Positions 1-13,300 of a stretch of DNA of 64,000 nucleotides are shown piece by piece (the stretch's first letter is position 1; every line of letters starts with the position of its first letter). This DNA comes from Blepharisma japonicum (taxonomy: Eukaryota > Ciliophora > Heterotrichea > Heterotrichida > Blepharismidae), in the NCBI GenBank assembly GCA_949751835.1, contig CATKHK010000033.1, positions 1 through 64,000 of the forward strand, in the 5' to 3' direction. Made by a program: the position numbers and the translations under genes. The notes under the pieces were generated by a model. It was not told the origin of the DNA and did no database searches. It saw nothing but the letters and a program-made list of their open reading frames with translations.

Positions 1-1306
1 TTTAAGTAGCCTTCCTGGCCATTTCCCCCTCATATAAGCATATGATCTCCATCAGAAGCTGCAGCATAACTGTGCCTTTTAGACGGGATGTCTCCAATAG
101 GAACTTTTATTTGCCAATATTCATCTACAGTGTCGTATACTCATAAATCATTTAAAAGCTCACCACTCTCACCTAATCCACCAAATGTATAAAGATATTG
201 GCCCACTGATTCTAAAGAATGGTACATTCTAGGAGACGGAGAAGTGTCTTCTGGAAGAGCATAGTATGTGATAATTTCATTTTTTAAGTTGTAAATTACT
301 AAGCGGTTAGAAATATCTGGGATTTTATTTCCTGCAAATGTGAAAACCAAATCGCCAGTAATGCCATAGCCATAGCTGTCTAGTCTTGTTCAATTATAAG
401 AGTCTGTGGCCATTTGGACTTCAACCCAGTTGTAGCTAGAACTTGTCAAATCGAGTTTATACCATGTAGTGTCTAAAGAGCTTTCTGGCAATGAATAGCC
501 TGTCATTAAATATCATTCGTCGTTATAGATGAAATTGCCATGATGAATTCTTGGACTGTAAGTTTTTGAAGATGTTATGTTTACCCAATCATTTGTTGAT
601 AAGTCATAATAAAAAGTAGTTTTTATGTTTGGATCTTTTTCATACGTGGCATATCCACCAGCCAAATAAAGCTTTTTATTGTAATATCGTAGTGATGGAC
701 CTTCAAGCTTTGGAGGAAGAGTAGCTGGATTCATAGCTTTTCATGTCCATGTAGTTGTATTCAGCCTAAATAATATTTTACATATAAAGGCTATTATCTG
801 TCCCAGCACCTGTTATTCCTCCAAATACAGCAAAAATAAAATTCCCATAATCATCATTATAAGAAGTATACCCAAATCTCATTCTAGATGCTGGAATATT
901 TCCTTTCGTTAGAACTTTTTCTCATATAGATCCATCTGCCTGAAAGCATCATAAATCATTTAAAGGCCCTGATATTGACATTCCTCCGAAAATGTATAAG
1001 AGCCGTTTACTTTCTGAAATAAAAGAACCTCCGTTGTATCTTGCAACTAATATAAAATTTACCTGGACTTTCATCGTTTGAAGGAGAAAGTCTTTCTCAT
1101 TGAAATAATGTGGTGTTAAATAGTCAAATGTCATTATAAATAGTTGAAGGGTCTGAATTTCCTGAATAGACTATAATGCACTCATAGCTTGGAAAACTTT
1201 CAATTAATGGGAAAATTCTGGAGCTAGGAGGAGGATTTGTAGCTGGAATCCTGTCAATGTCTACTCCCCTGGCTATTGCAAATAGAAGAAAACCACCAAT
1301 TCACAT
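1..1306 (-). CDS. Kelch-repeat multipass membrane protein, subtype X (N-terminal part, cut by window edge)
   Basis: This is the 5' part of an X-type member of the kelch array. It starts at an ATG at 1304-1306 (MWIGGFLLFAIARG), giving a hydrophobic signal peptide followed by the family hallmark RIPATNPPP. The rest of the visible protein is kelch-type blades rich in FGG/YGG, N-D-L-W and SPRMYHS motifs. Trp codons are often TGA. Two 16-nt introns at 1047-1062 and 766-781 restore the frame. The gene is almost identical to the first 1.3 kb of the gene at 6840-10276, so the missing part probably encodes the same Cys-rich module and three membrane segments. It is expected at the cell surface or in an endomembrane. 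Its ligand and role are unknown. Confidence 0.85.
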
Positions 1307-1419
1307 TTATTTCATTATCTCGCATGCTTATTTATTTGCTTTGGTAAATCTATTATAAAAATGTAAAATTAATATAAATGTTATTTAACTAAATAATTAA
1401 TAGTCAATCCATCAGCTTT

Positions 1420-4400
1420 CTATTTTTTTTGGTTCAGCTTATCTTTTTCTGTTACTTCATTTCCTGTCCGAACTGAGCTTGGAGATTCTTCATCTATATA
1501 ATTTTTAAAATCTGGGTACTTTCTCAACTTTTTAATGATTTTGAAATGTTTTTCTAATTGTTCCAAGTATTTTATATGTTTTTTCCTCTTGTGAAGGACA
1601 TATATATTTTTTTCCACAAATTTCATTAGACCTCCAATAGTCCCCATAACCCCAAATATTGAGCCTAAAAGTGCTGTTAATAATAAAATTCACGTTTGAT
1701 TATAATAGCGAGTGGTAACAAGACCATTGTTGTCGACATCAAAAAATATAGTCAAGTGGTTAATATATGCCAATCCAAGCCTATATAAAGTTTACTCGTA
1801 TGGCTTAAACTGCGATCCTTTATGAGTTTCTTTTTCTATGGAGACGTGATATCCTGTGTGATTGCCAGTTTCTTCGGTGTCTTCATAATACTAAATATTA
1901 ATTACGGATGGGATTATGTCATAATAAATCGTCGTAGAGTCACTTCCTATAAATACATAATTATTATCAGGAAAAACATAAGTCTTATAGCTACTATATT
2001 TGTGTGGTATAGATGAAGAAGCTGTTAAATTTACAATGTAGCCTGATGTATACCCATTGGTACTTTCCATTTTAATAGCAAATGTCCCTTGCTTAGTAAC
2101 TGAGCATTTAATGCATACAGTAGAAAGAATACAGTCTCCATTATCTTCTAATTTGCAAGACGACGTTGTCCAGTTTCCTGTAATTCCAGTAATATCAGAA
2201 TAAATATAGCTGGATGTGCAAGGACCATCACTACATGTCCCACCATAATTCATCAGTGTAACTGTAATCAAAAATTCAGCTTCAAACTATCTAGAAATTA
2301 CAGTTGGAGTATCTTGTTCAAGCACCACAAGTGGGACTAAGCTTTTGGTTTCGTAAACATTATTTAGCATATAATTTACAATTTGCACCCCTATTATAAT
2401 AATTGCTAAAAATATAAAAATCATACCAAAAATCCCTCCTACTTTGGTTCGCTTTATATACATTGGCTTGCCTACAAAATGATTATGTTTTTCTGAATAT
2501 ATATCAAAAGAAAACAAAATGGCTTCGACTTTTCTTAAAAATACCATTGCAATGATAACTACTAAGCCCACTATCCCTACAACGATTTCAATAATAAAAT
2601 TTGATTTTTGTGCTTCTTCGGTATCAGCAGAATAAATTGGAGGCTGGACATATGAGTCACTAAAATAATAGGATTTATAGTCATAAGTTTTGCTTCCTGC
2701 TCTGCAAGTTGATGTATGAGGACAATCAATGCAATGCCCTTGGCCTTGCTGACTATTATATTCTCCTTCAGGGCATGGATAGCACATATCTAAGCTTGTT
2801 GCTCCATAATGTGGGCCATATTTTCCTTCAGGGCATTTCTTACACTCAGTCATATTGAATTCATCAGCATATGTTCCTAATGGACAAATTTCACAATTAG
2901 AAGAAGTCCTATAGCTTCCATAGCTGCACGCAAAATTACAAGTTATATTATCTTTGCAAAATGACCACATAGGGAGTCTTAAAAATATATTACTCGGGAC
3001 ACTAAATCTCAGCAGTGAGGAAGCTGAAGTTCCTCCTCCATGTATATAAAAATAATTCTGAAAATATGTATTCGCGGAAGCAAAAAATGAGTCAGTTATA
3101 TTTCCAAGCATCGTGAACTCATAATTCCCAGTAGAATAGTAAAAAATCTCAGTATTTGGAAATAGTCCATAGGTTTCTCCACCAACAACAAGAACTCTTT
3201 GTAAGGGTTTACATACTGCTGCTCGACTTCTACTATAAGTAGTGTTTAAGGGATCATTATTGTACTCTAACCATTCATCTTGGTCTGCATAATATCCAAA
3301 AATTTGATTAGTTGGGGTGTCATCTTTTGCTTCCCCATAAAGGACCCACAAAAAACTGCCTTGAGATGTAGAAACCCTGCAAGTTGCGAATCAAACAGGC
3401 CCTGGGCCTTCATCGTCTCCGCTATTAATTAAATTATATTCTTTTTTAGTAATATCATAAGTTCATAGCTCATCAGATAGCCCAGCTTCAGTTTTTCCTC
3501 CATATATAAAAATTAATCAGCCATTTAATCCAGCGCATGCGCCTACTCTTGGAGTTGGTGCCGTTCCAGTAGTTTCTAGCGCAGTCCATTTTCCTGAGCT
3601 TATATCATATAAATAACCATCATTTAAATACCCTTCATGACCATATCCTCCTCATACAAGCATAACATCGGCGTTTACTGCTGAGGCATATCCATATCTT
3701 TTAGGAGGGACTGAGCCTGCAGGGTTTATTAAGCTTCATTTACCTTTCATAGCATCATAAGCCCAAAAATCGTTGTAAATTTCTCCATTATCGCCTAAAC
3801 CGCCGAATAAATATAATTTGTGACCTATAGGCTGCATTGAATGATACATTCTTGGGGTTGGGGAATAGTCACCTTCATAAACTTTGAAATTAAATGGAGT
3901 AACTGATAAATCAAATTTAACCAAACGGTTTATTACAGGAGGTTTTTGGTCACCTCCAAAAATGTATAAAGTTTCGCTAAAAAATGTGAAACCATAGCTA
4001 TCAATTACTAGGCTTCCATAATTGTCCTCTGCAATAGGGACTTCATATCAGTCGTATTTAGGATCTTCCAAGTTTACTTTATATCATGTGCTGACAAATG
4101 AATTATATTCAATTGAATAGCCCATCATTAAGTATAACTCAGAATCTTTCAAAAAACTCCCTCCGAGAATCCTCGATTTATAGGTTTTACTAGAAGTAAC
4201 ATTATGCCATTTATTATCACTTGGATCCAAGTCAAAATACAGCAATGTTTCTATATGAGAAATTTTTGCGAAAGTATTTTCCCCTCCAGCAGTAAAAATT
4301 TTATTTTTGTAATATACAAGCGTTGATCCTTCTAAATTGGAAGGAGCGTCACCTAATGGCTCTTTTTTAGTCCAAACCCAAGTTGATGTGTCAAGGCTAT

Positions 4401-4935
4401 ATGAAATTTACATATAAAGATAATTATCCACACCTGTCAAAGTAACTCCTCCTATTACAGCAAACTGCAAGATATTATTTTCATTATAAAATGATGTAAA
4501 CCCAAATCTCATTCTAGGTGAAGGGACATCTCCAGTAGACACAATTTGGTCTCATAAAAAACCTTGGGATTGGAAACATCATAAATCATTCAAAGGCCCA
4601 GCTAACGACATTCCACCAAAAATACAATATAAGGCTTGATCTATAACCCCAAAAGCGCCTCCACTATATCTTTCAGCTGCTTAGAATTTACCTGGAGAAT
4701 TTCCATCTGCGGGGACAAGCCTTTCTCAGGTTTCTGCTAATAAATCAAAAGACCATATATCACTATAAATAGAGTTAGTGGGATCAGAATAGCCTCCATA
4801 AATCATAATAAGGTTTAGAGAAGGAAAGTTGGCCATCAGAGAATGCGCACGGGCATCTGGTGGAGGGTTTGTTGCAGGTATTCGGTCAGGACTAAATGCT
4901 GATACTAACCTGAGAAATAGAAGTAAATGGAGCAT
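1420..4935 (-). CDS. Kelch-repeat, Cys-rich, three-pass membrane protein, subtype Y
   Basis: The gene is complete and encodes about 1,146 residues. It starts MLHLLLFLRLVSAFSPDRIP (signal peptide). About 570 residues of kelch-like blades follow, enough for one large or two smaller beta-propellers. A Cys-rich segment with CPLGTY, CPEGKYGPHYGATS and CPEGEY spacing resembles GCC2/GCC3 (ephrin-receptor-like) modules. Two membrane segments flank a short cytosolic stretch. A second extracellular domain of about 190 residues (LMNYGG, NGYTSG, IIPS), a third membrane segment and a basic tail complete it. Five 15-nt introns lie at 4677-4691, 4397-4411, 2287-2301, 1891-1905 and 1781-1795; removing them leaves one frame. 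TGA is Trp. It pairs with 10396-13914 as a recent duplicate. Function is not known. The architecture suggests an adhesion or recognition receptor (inference). Confidence 0.9.
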
Positions 4936-5456
4936 TATTTTATATATTAAATATTAAGTAAATTTCAATTATCTAGGAAAGAAATTAATGAAATGTACTT
5001 TTATTTCTCTAAAAATTATTTGGTAGAGATTTGAGTTAAAAATATTCATACTATCATGAATATTTAATGTTTTGATTTCATTAGACTTTCTAAAATATAA
5101 AATGGAAAAAAATTTGGTAAATTTGGAAAATTTGGAAAATTGCCGCTTAATTGATGATGTATTTTATTTATAATAATTTTTATTATTTTTATGAAATATG
5201 TTTTTTGGTTAATTTGAAAAATCTCAGAATAAATTATTTTAATTTATTAATTTTAAACGAAGCTTTAGGTTATGACCTTTAAATTATAAGGATTTTGGGG
5301 CCATTAATTAGCTTTATAATTTTTATTTAAATCAATGAAAGTCTAAATAATGTATCAAGGCATTTATCAGAATAAATTTATTCCAAATATTTTGTATTAA
5401 TATTTTTACTTTAATTGATTTTTTGATTATCTTCTATAAATCTTGCACAAATCAAG
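4936..5456. other. Spacer upstream of the kelch gene, duplicated at 13915-14444
   Basis: This is very AT-rich non-coding DNA. It probably contains the promoter of the minus-strand gene ending at 4935 and the 3' flank of the pseudogene to its right. It aligns with 13915-14444, including the repeated words TTCAT and ATTCATACTATCATGAAT near 5040-5060. No gene is seen. Confidence 0.7.
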
Positions 5457-6394
5457 TTATTTCTCATCATCAAATTCATCGAAATCTTCAGAAGACTTAT
5501 TTCCATCATATCCATGCTTTTGCTACTTCCCGTACACTGTAAATATATTATTTGCATTTTTTTAGTGTCTTTAACAAGCTTTGTATGATCCATTACTTTC
5601 TTTATCTTAATTCTACTGTTTTCCGTCTGCCTCATTGCACCTCCCACTATACCCATAACTGCAAAAACAGATCCTAAAAGTGCAGAAATAAGAACAGTAA
5701 AAGTCTGTTTTCCCCATTTAGTTGTGGTAAGCCCATTCCCATTAACATCAAGCTGCAGCTTTAAATTATTAATAAAAGCGTACCCCAATCTGCATATTTT
5801 TTACTCAAAAGATTGATATTGTAGCCCTTTATCCGGAATTTTGTCAACATCAACATGATATCCTGTACCATTATTATTGTTCACAGTATCTTCATAATAC
5901 TAAATTATTATTACTGAGGATATCATATCATAATATATAGTAGTCGTTCCTCCAAAAAATAAAGAATTGCTATCGGGTAGCACAGTTGTTTCATAGTTGC
6001 TTAATTCCCAGGGATTGATGAAGATGAGGTTACGTTTGCTGTAAATCCTGAGGTATACCCAGTTGAGTCATCCATTGTATAATATATAATCCCTTGTGTA
6101 GAAATAGAGCATTTGCTGCAGCTAATTGTTATTACACAGCCACCATTATTTGCAGGACTGCAGCTTTGGTCTGATCAAAATATTTTCTGTTTTCCTTTAT
6201 AATAGATAAAGAAGTAATAATTAAGAATCCTAGGACCCCGACCACAATTCCTGTTATTAAATTGTTTTGGTTTTCATCACTATTATCTGATTTGTATATA
6301 GCCGGCTGAATATATGAGTCATTATAATCTGTAAGTTTATACTCATAATTAAGGCTTCCAATTTTACAAATAGCGCCTCCAGGGCAATCTAAGA
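5457..6394 (-). pseudogene. Truncated subtype X kelch gene (C-terminal remnant)
   Basis: This matches the last third of the intact gene at 14445-17941: first membrane segment, second extracellular domain, third membrane segment and tail. The 5' two thirds are absent. An internal deletion of about 350 bases near 6170 joins the second extracellular domain directly to the first membrane segment. Near 5560 a one-base loss in a T/A run shifts the tail (KDTKK then MQIIYL, against KDTKKNANKIF in the intact copy). There is no start codon or signal peptide. It is the broken end of duplication copy 1 and is probably not translated into anything useful. Confidence 0.85.
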
Positions 6395-6839
6395 ATTAAT
6401 ATGAAATAAAATCTTTTCTTAATTTGATGAAATTATGTACGAAGTTTATTAAGGAATTTTACAGATGATAATAATATTTATTCTTTTGTTTGCTTATAGC
6501 TTCTTAGATTTTTTGTCAAGCAGCCACAGCAATTTGAGTAGGTAAGTCACTATGCTCCTCCATTTTAGGGCCAGGCTTCTGCAAAAAAGGTTCATATGCA
6601 ACAACACATTGAATTATTTCACAAAGTAGCATCTTCATACTTCAATCACTTAGATTCAATATTTATTATCTATTATTTATGTCGAAATATTATTCTAAAA
6701 ATAAAAGCAATCAATAGTGCTTGCCCCTTATTTTTTAACACCTGAATCTAAATTTTATTATAGTTAAATTATTTCTCATTATTAGCGTCAACTGAACTTG
6801 AGCTCCCAGCTGACATTATTTCCTCATCATCATTATTAT
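6395..6839. other. Spacer with an orphan short coding-like fragment (6504-6638, minus)
   Basis: This sits between the truncated X copy and the 3' end of the next X gene. It has no match elsewhere in the window, so it marks the duplication junction. A 44-codon minus-strand reading frame at 6504-6638 (starts MKMLLCEIIQCVVAYEPFLQ, ends AVAAWQKI with TGA as Trp) has mixed codon use and looks like the 3' end of some other gene. The frame is open a little further upstream without an obvious start. I do not recognise the family. The remainder is AT-rich and empty. Confidence 0.4.
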
Positions 6840-9800
6840 TTAGTCATTTCCATATGCTGTGAAAATTTTTTCTGCATTCTTTCTTGATTCTTTCACAGTT
6901 TTTTTGTGATCTATTTGTTTATTAATATTAAGCCAAAAATTTTCTGTTTGCTGCATTATTCCTCCCAAAAGCCCTAAAACAGCAAAAACAGACCCAAAAA
7001 GTGAAGAAACTAACATGAGAAAAGTCTTCTTTGCTCCTTTGCTTGTAACAAGCCCATTTTGATTAACATCAAGCTTAAGCTCTAAATAATTAATAAAGGC
7101 ATACCCCAGTCTGCATATTTTTTACTCAAAAGTATGATATTGTTTGCCGGTTTTTGAAACTTCTTTTAAATCAACGTGATATCCTGTATCATTTTTATTA
7201 TTTATTGTATCTTCATAATGCTGAATTACTATTACAGATGGGATCATATCATAATATATAATAGTCGTTCCTCCAAAAATTAAATAATTATTATCAGGTA
7301 AAACTGCAGTTTTATAGCTACTGGATTTCCCAGGAATTGATGAAGATGAGGTCACATTTACTATAAACCCTGAGGTATATCCGTTTGAGTCGTCCATTGT
7401 ATAAAATATATTGCCTTGTGTATCTATAGAGCATTTAGCACAATTTATTGTTATTAAACAATCTCCATTATCCATAAGTTCACAGACTTGCTCTTCCCAA
7501 GTCCCAATAATCCCACCAATTGTATGAGAAATTGATGAAGGGCATATCATCTCATTTAATTCATTATAATTAACACAAATACCTCCATAATTCATAAGTG
7601 TAATCGTAATATAAAAATTTCCTTCAAACTACCTAAAACTTACTTTCGAAACATCTTGCTTTCGCACCACAAGTGGGACCAAACTTTTAGTCTCAAAAAC
7701 ATTATTTTTCAGATAATTCACAAATGAAATTTCTATAATGGCTACTGATATACAAATAAACACAATCCCAAACACCCCACCTATTTTTCTTTTTTTTATA
7801 TACATCAATTCTTTTTCAAAGTGGTTGTGCATTTCCATATATAAATCACAGGACAGCAGGTATTTTCTATTTCTCTTTACAATAACTAATGATAAAATAA
7901 CTGCAGACCCTAAAACTCCTATCACAATCCCTACAATTATGTTATTTCTTACTACTGATTCTTTGTTTACTTTGTATATTGATGGCTGTATATACGTATC
8001 ATTATAATCTGTAATTAGATAATTATAAGTTAGGCTTCCAATGTTACAAGTAGCTCCTCCAGGGCAATCATTACAATAAGATTGGCCTTCTTTTTCATTA
8101 AATTGTCCTTGCTGGCAAGGGTAGCACATATCTTTAGTTGCAGCGCCAGCTCAAGGGCCATATTTTCCTTTAGGACAAAGGTCACAGCTGCTCTGGGCAA
8201 AATTACTAGTATAAGTCCCTGCAGAACAAGCTTCGCAGCCTGAAGAAGCTCGATATGATCCAGGACTGCAGTCAAAATCGCAGTCATCTTCAGTTGTACA
8301 AAATGATTTTAAATCAATTCTGATAAATTTATTGCTAGGTACACTAAATCTTAATAAAGCTTGTACAGCAGTTCCTCCGCCATGAATATAAAAATAGTTC
8401 TTAAAATATGTGGATGCTGGCCCAATAACGGAATATGGAAGAATTCCAAAGAATGTTCATTGGTCAGATTTAATATTATAGGCATAAATTCCGTTAGTTG
8501 GGTAACTGGCTTCTGATTCTCCGCCAGCAGCTATAACTACGCTTGGGATCTTGATCACAGCAGCTCTGCTCTTTGCATAAATGTCTGTATTTAAGCTGTA
8601 AAACTGCTTCCATTTTAATGAATTTGCATTGAAGCCATAAATTTCATTTGTGGAGTAAAGGTCTTTCCTTTCTCCATATAAAACATAGATTAAATTTGAG
8701 ACAGTAGCAGAGAGCCTGCAAGAGGCATAAAATAATGGCCCAGGGCCGTTTGAATTACCAGAGTCTAATAGTGTATAAGTCTGAGTGTCAATGCTATAGT
8801 ACCAAAACTCATCAGACAGTCCCGCATCTGTTAAACCACCATACAAATAAATATCTCGCCCATGCAGGACCATACAAGCTCCTATTCTTGGGCTTGGATT
8901 AATTCCTTTATATGTAAGTGACACATACGCATTTGTATTTATATTATAAAAATAGCCATCATTTAAGTAGCCTTCCTGGCCATTTCCCCCTCATATGAGC
9001 ATATGGTCTCCATCAGAAGCTGAAGCATAACTGTGCCTTTTAGATGGGATGTCTCCAATAGGAACTTTTATTTGCCAATATTCATTTAAAGTGTCGTACA
9101 TTCATAAATCATTTAAAAGCTCACCATTCTCGCCTAGTCCGCCAAATGTATAAAGATATTGGCCCATTGATTCTAAAGAATGGTACATTCTAGGAGACGG
9201 AGAAGTATCTTCTGGAAGAGCATAGTATGTTATAATTTCATTTTTTAAGTTGTAAATTACTAAGCGGTTAGAAATATCTGAGATTTTATTTCCTGCAAAT
9301 GTGAAAACCAAATCGCCAGTAATGCCATAGCCATAGCTGTCTAGCCTTATTCAATTATAAGAGTCTGCGGCCATTTGGACTTCAACCCAGCTGTAGCTAG
9401 AATTTGTCAGATTGAGTTTATATCATGTAGTGTCTAAAGAGCTTTCTGGCAATGAATAGCCTGTCATTAAATATCATTCGTCATTGTAGATGAAATTGCC
9501 TTGATGAATTCTTGGACTGTAAGTTTTTGAAGTTGTTATGTTTACCCAATCATTTGTTGATAAATCATAATAAAAAGTAGTTTTTATGTTTGGATCTTTT
9601 AAATAAGTGGCATATCCACCCGCCAAATAAAGCTTTTTATTATAATATCGTAGTGATGGACCTTCAAGCTTTGGAGGAAGAGTAGCCGGATTCATAACTT
9701 TTCATATCCATGTAGTTGTATTCAGCCTAAATAATATTTTACATATAAAGGCTATTATCTGTCCCAGTACCTGTTATTCCTCCAAATACAGCGAAAATAA

Positions 9801-10276
9801 AATTCCCATAATCATCATTATAAGAAGTATACCCAAATCTCATTCTAGATGTTGGAATATTTCCTTTCGTTAGGACCTTTTCTCATATTGATCCATCTAC
9901 CTGAAAGCATCATAAATCATTTAAAGGCCCTAATTTTGACATTCCTCCGAAAATGTAGAAGAGCCGTTTACTTTCTGAAATAAAAGAACCTCCGTTGTAT
10001 CTTGCAACTAATATAAAATTTACCTGGGGTTTCGTCGTTCGAAGGAGAAAGTCTTTCTCATTGAAATAATGTCGTATTAAAAAGTCAAATGTCTTTATAA
10101 ATAGTTGATGGGTTTGAATTTCCTGAATAGACTATAATACAGCCATAGTTTGGAAAACTTTCCATTAATGGGAAAATTCTGGAACTAGGAGGAGGATTTG
10201 TAGCTGGAATCCTGTCAATATCTATTCCCCTGGCTATTGCAAATAGAAGAAACCTGGCAATTCACATTCATTTCAT
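6840..10276 (-). CDS. Kelch-repeat, Cys-rich, three-pass membrane protein, subtype X
   Basis: The gene is complete and encodes about 1,119 residues. I chose the ATG at 10274-10276 (MKWMWIARFLLFAIARG); the internal ATG at 10265-10267 is equally possible. Domains in order: signal peptide, kelch blades, Cys-rich GCC2/GCC3-like module, membrane segment 1, short cytosolic loop, membrane segment 2, second extracellular domain, membrane segment 3, and an X-type tail (GGIMQQTEN...). Introns are 16 nt at 10008-10023 and 9727-9742, and 15 nt at 7629-7643, 7221-7235 and 7111-7125. The total is then divisible by three with no stop. The tail ends early (AYGND) compared with the 14445-17941 paralogue, where the reading frame runs on to DDEK. 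It lies head-to-tail with its Y neighbours. Confidence 0.88.
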
Positions 10277-10395
10277 TATCTCGCAAGCTTATTTATTTGC
10301 TTTGGCAAATTTATTATAAAAATGTAAAATTAATATAAATGCTATTTAACTAAGGGCTATCCCAAAGAAATTTCTATAATCAATCCATCAGCTTT

Positions 10396-13300
10396 CTATT
10401 TTTTGGGGTTCAGCTTATCTTTTTCTGTTAATTCATTTCCTGTCCGAGCTGAGCTTGGAGATTCTTCATCTATATAATTTTTAAAATCTGGGTACTTTCT
10501 CAACTTTTTAATCATTTTGAATTTTTTCTTTAATTGTTCCAAGTATTTTATATGTTTTTTCCTCTTGTGAAGGGCATATATATTTTTTTCTGCAAATTTC
10601 ATTATACCTCCAATAGTCCCCATAACCCCAAATATTGAGCCTAAAAGTGCTGTTAATAATAAAATTCACTTTTGATTGTAATAGCGAGTGGTAACAAGAC
10701 CATTGTTGTTGACATCAAAAAATATAGTTAAGTAGTTAATATATGCCAATCCAAGCCTATATAAAATTTACTCGTATGGCTTAAACTGCGATCCTTTATG
10801 AGTTTCTTTTTCTATAGAGACGTGATATCCTGTGTGACTACCAATTTCTTCGGTATCTTCATAATACTAAATATTAATTACGGATGGGATTATGTCATAA
10901 TAAATCGTCGTAGGGTCACTTCCTATAAATACATAATTATTATCAGGAAAAACATAAGTCTTATAGCTACTATATTTGTGTGGTATAGATGAAGAAGCTG
11001 TTAAATTTACAATGTAGCCTGATGTATATCCATTGGTACTTTCCATTTTAATAGCAAATGTCCCTTGCTTAGTAACTGAGCATTTAATGCATACAGTAGA
11101 AAGAATACAGTCTCCATTATCTTCTAATTTGCAAGACGACGTTGTCCAGCTTCCTGTAATTCCAGTAATATCAGAATAAATATAGCTGGATGTGCAAGGA
11201 CCATCACTACATGTCCCACCATAATTCATCAGTGTAACTGTAATCAAAAATTCAGCTTCAAACTATCTAGAAATTACAGTTGGAGTGTCTTGTTCAAGCA
11301 CCACAAGTGGGACTAAGCTTTTGGTTTCGTAAACATTATTTAGCATGTAATTTACAATTTGCACCCCTATTATAATAATTGCTAAAAATATAAAAATCAT
11401 ACCAAAAATCCCTCCTACTTTGGTTCGCTTTATATGCATTGGCTCGCCTACAAAATGATTATGTTTGTCTGAATACATATCAAAATAAAACAAAAATACT
11501 TCGACTTTTCTTAAAAATGCCATCGCAATGATAACCACTAGGCCCACAACCCCTACCACGATTTCAATAATCAAATTTTTTTTTTTGGCTTCTTTGACAT
11601 CAGCAGAATAAATAGAAGGCTGGGCATATGAGTCACTATAATAATAATAGGATTTATAATCATAAGTTTTGCTTCCTGCTCTGCAAATTGATGTACGGGG
11701 ACAATCAATGCAATGTGCTTGGCCTTTTTTACTATTATATTCTCCTTCAGGGCATGGATAGCACATTTCTAAGCTTGTCGCTCCATAATGTGGGCCATAT
11801 TTTCCTTCAGGACATTTTTTACACTCAGTCATATTGAATTCATCAGAATATGTTCCTAATGGACAAATTTTACAATTAGAAGAAGTCCTATAGCTTCCAT
11901 AGCTGCACGCAAAATTACAAGTTATATTATCTTTGCAAAATGACCACATAGGGAGTCTTAAAAATATATTACTCGGGACACTAAATCTCAGCAGTGAAGA
12001 AGCTGAAGTTCCTCCTCCATGTATATAAAAATAATTCTGAAAATATGTATTAGCAGATGCAAAAAATGAGTCAGTTATATTTCCAAGCATCGTGAACTCA
12101 TAATTCCCAGTAGAATAGTAAAAAATCTCAGTATTTGGAAATAGTCCATAGGTTTCTCCACCAACAACAAGAACTCTTTGTAAGGGTTTACATACTGCTG
12201 CTCGACTTCTGCTATAAGTAGTGTCTAATGGATCATTATTGTATTCTAACCATTCGTCTTGGTCTGCAAAATATCCAAAAATTTGATTAGTTGGGATGTC
12301 ATCTTCTGCTTCCCCATAAAGGACCCACAAAAAACTGCCTTGAGATGTAGAGACACTGCAAGTTGCGAATCAAACAGGCCCTGGGCCTTCATCGTCACCG
12401 CTATTAATTAAATTATATTCTTTTTTAGTAATGTCATAAGTCCATAGCTCATCAGATAGCCCAGCATCAGTTTTTCCTCCATATATAAAAATTAATCAGC
12501 CATTTAATCCAGCGCATGCGCCTACTCTTGGAGTTGGTGCTGCTCCAGTATATTCTAACGCAGTTCATTTTCCTGAGCTTATATCATATAAATAACCATC
12601 ATTTAAATACCCTTCATGACCATATCCTCCTCATACAAGCATGACATCGGCGCTTACAGCTGAGGCATATCCATATCTTTTAGGAGGGACTGAGCCTTCA
12701 GGATTTATTAAGCTTCATTTGCCTTTCATAACATCATAAGCCCAAAAATCGTTGTAAATTTCTTCATTATCGCCTAAACCGCCGAATAAATATAATTTGG
12801 GACCTATAGGCTGCATTGAATGATACATTCTTGGGGTTGGGGAATAGTCACCATCATAAACTTTGAATTTAAATGGAGCAACTGATAAATCAAATTTAAC
12901 CAAACGGTTTATTATAGGAGGTTTTTGGTCACCTCCAAAAATGTATAAAGTTTCGCTAAAAAATGTGAAACCATAGCTATCAATTACTAGGTCTCCATAG
13001 TTGTCCTCTGCAATAAGGACTTCAGATCAGTCATATTTAGGATCTTCCAAGTTTACTTTATATCATGCGCTGACAAAAGAATTTAACTCAATTGAATAGC
13101 CCATCATTAAGTATAACTCAGAATCTTTCAAAAAACTCCCTCCGAGAATCCTCGATGCATAGGTTTTACTAGAAGTAACATTATGCCATTTATTATCACT
13201 TGGATCCAAGTCAAAATACAGCAATGTTTCTATATGAGAAATTTTTGCGAAAGTATTTTCCCCTCCAGCAGCAAAAATTTTATTTTTGTAATATGCAAGC

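Larger units (their letters stand above)
1..6394. repeat. Segmental duplication, copy 1 (partner 8962-15745)
   Basis: The block holds an X gene start, a full Y gene, the spacer and an X-type 3' end. All of it matches 8962-15745 at an offset of about 8.96-8.99 kb, with only scattered substitutions and small indels; 1420-4935 pairs with 10396-13914 throughout. The spacers 4936-5456 and 13915-14444 also match, so non-coding DNA was copied too. Homology stops near 6394/15745. Copy 1 has lost about 350 bases near 6170 that copy 2 keeps (about 15170-15525). The true left end lies outside the window. Confidence 0.85.
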
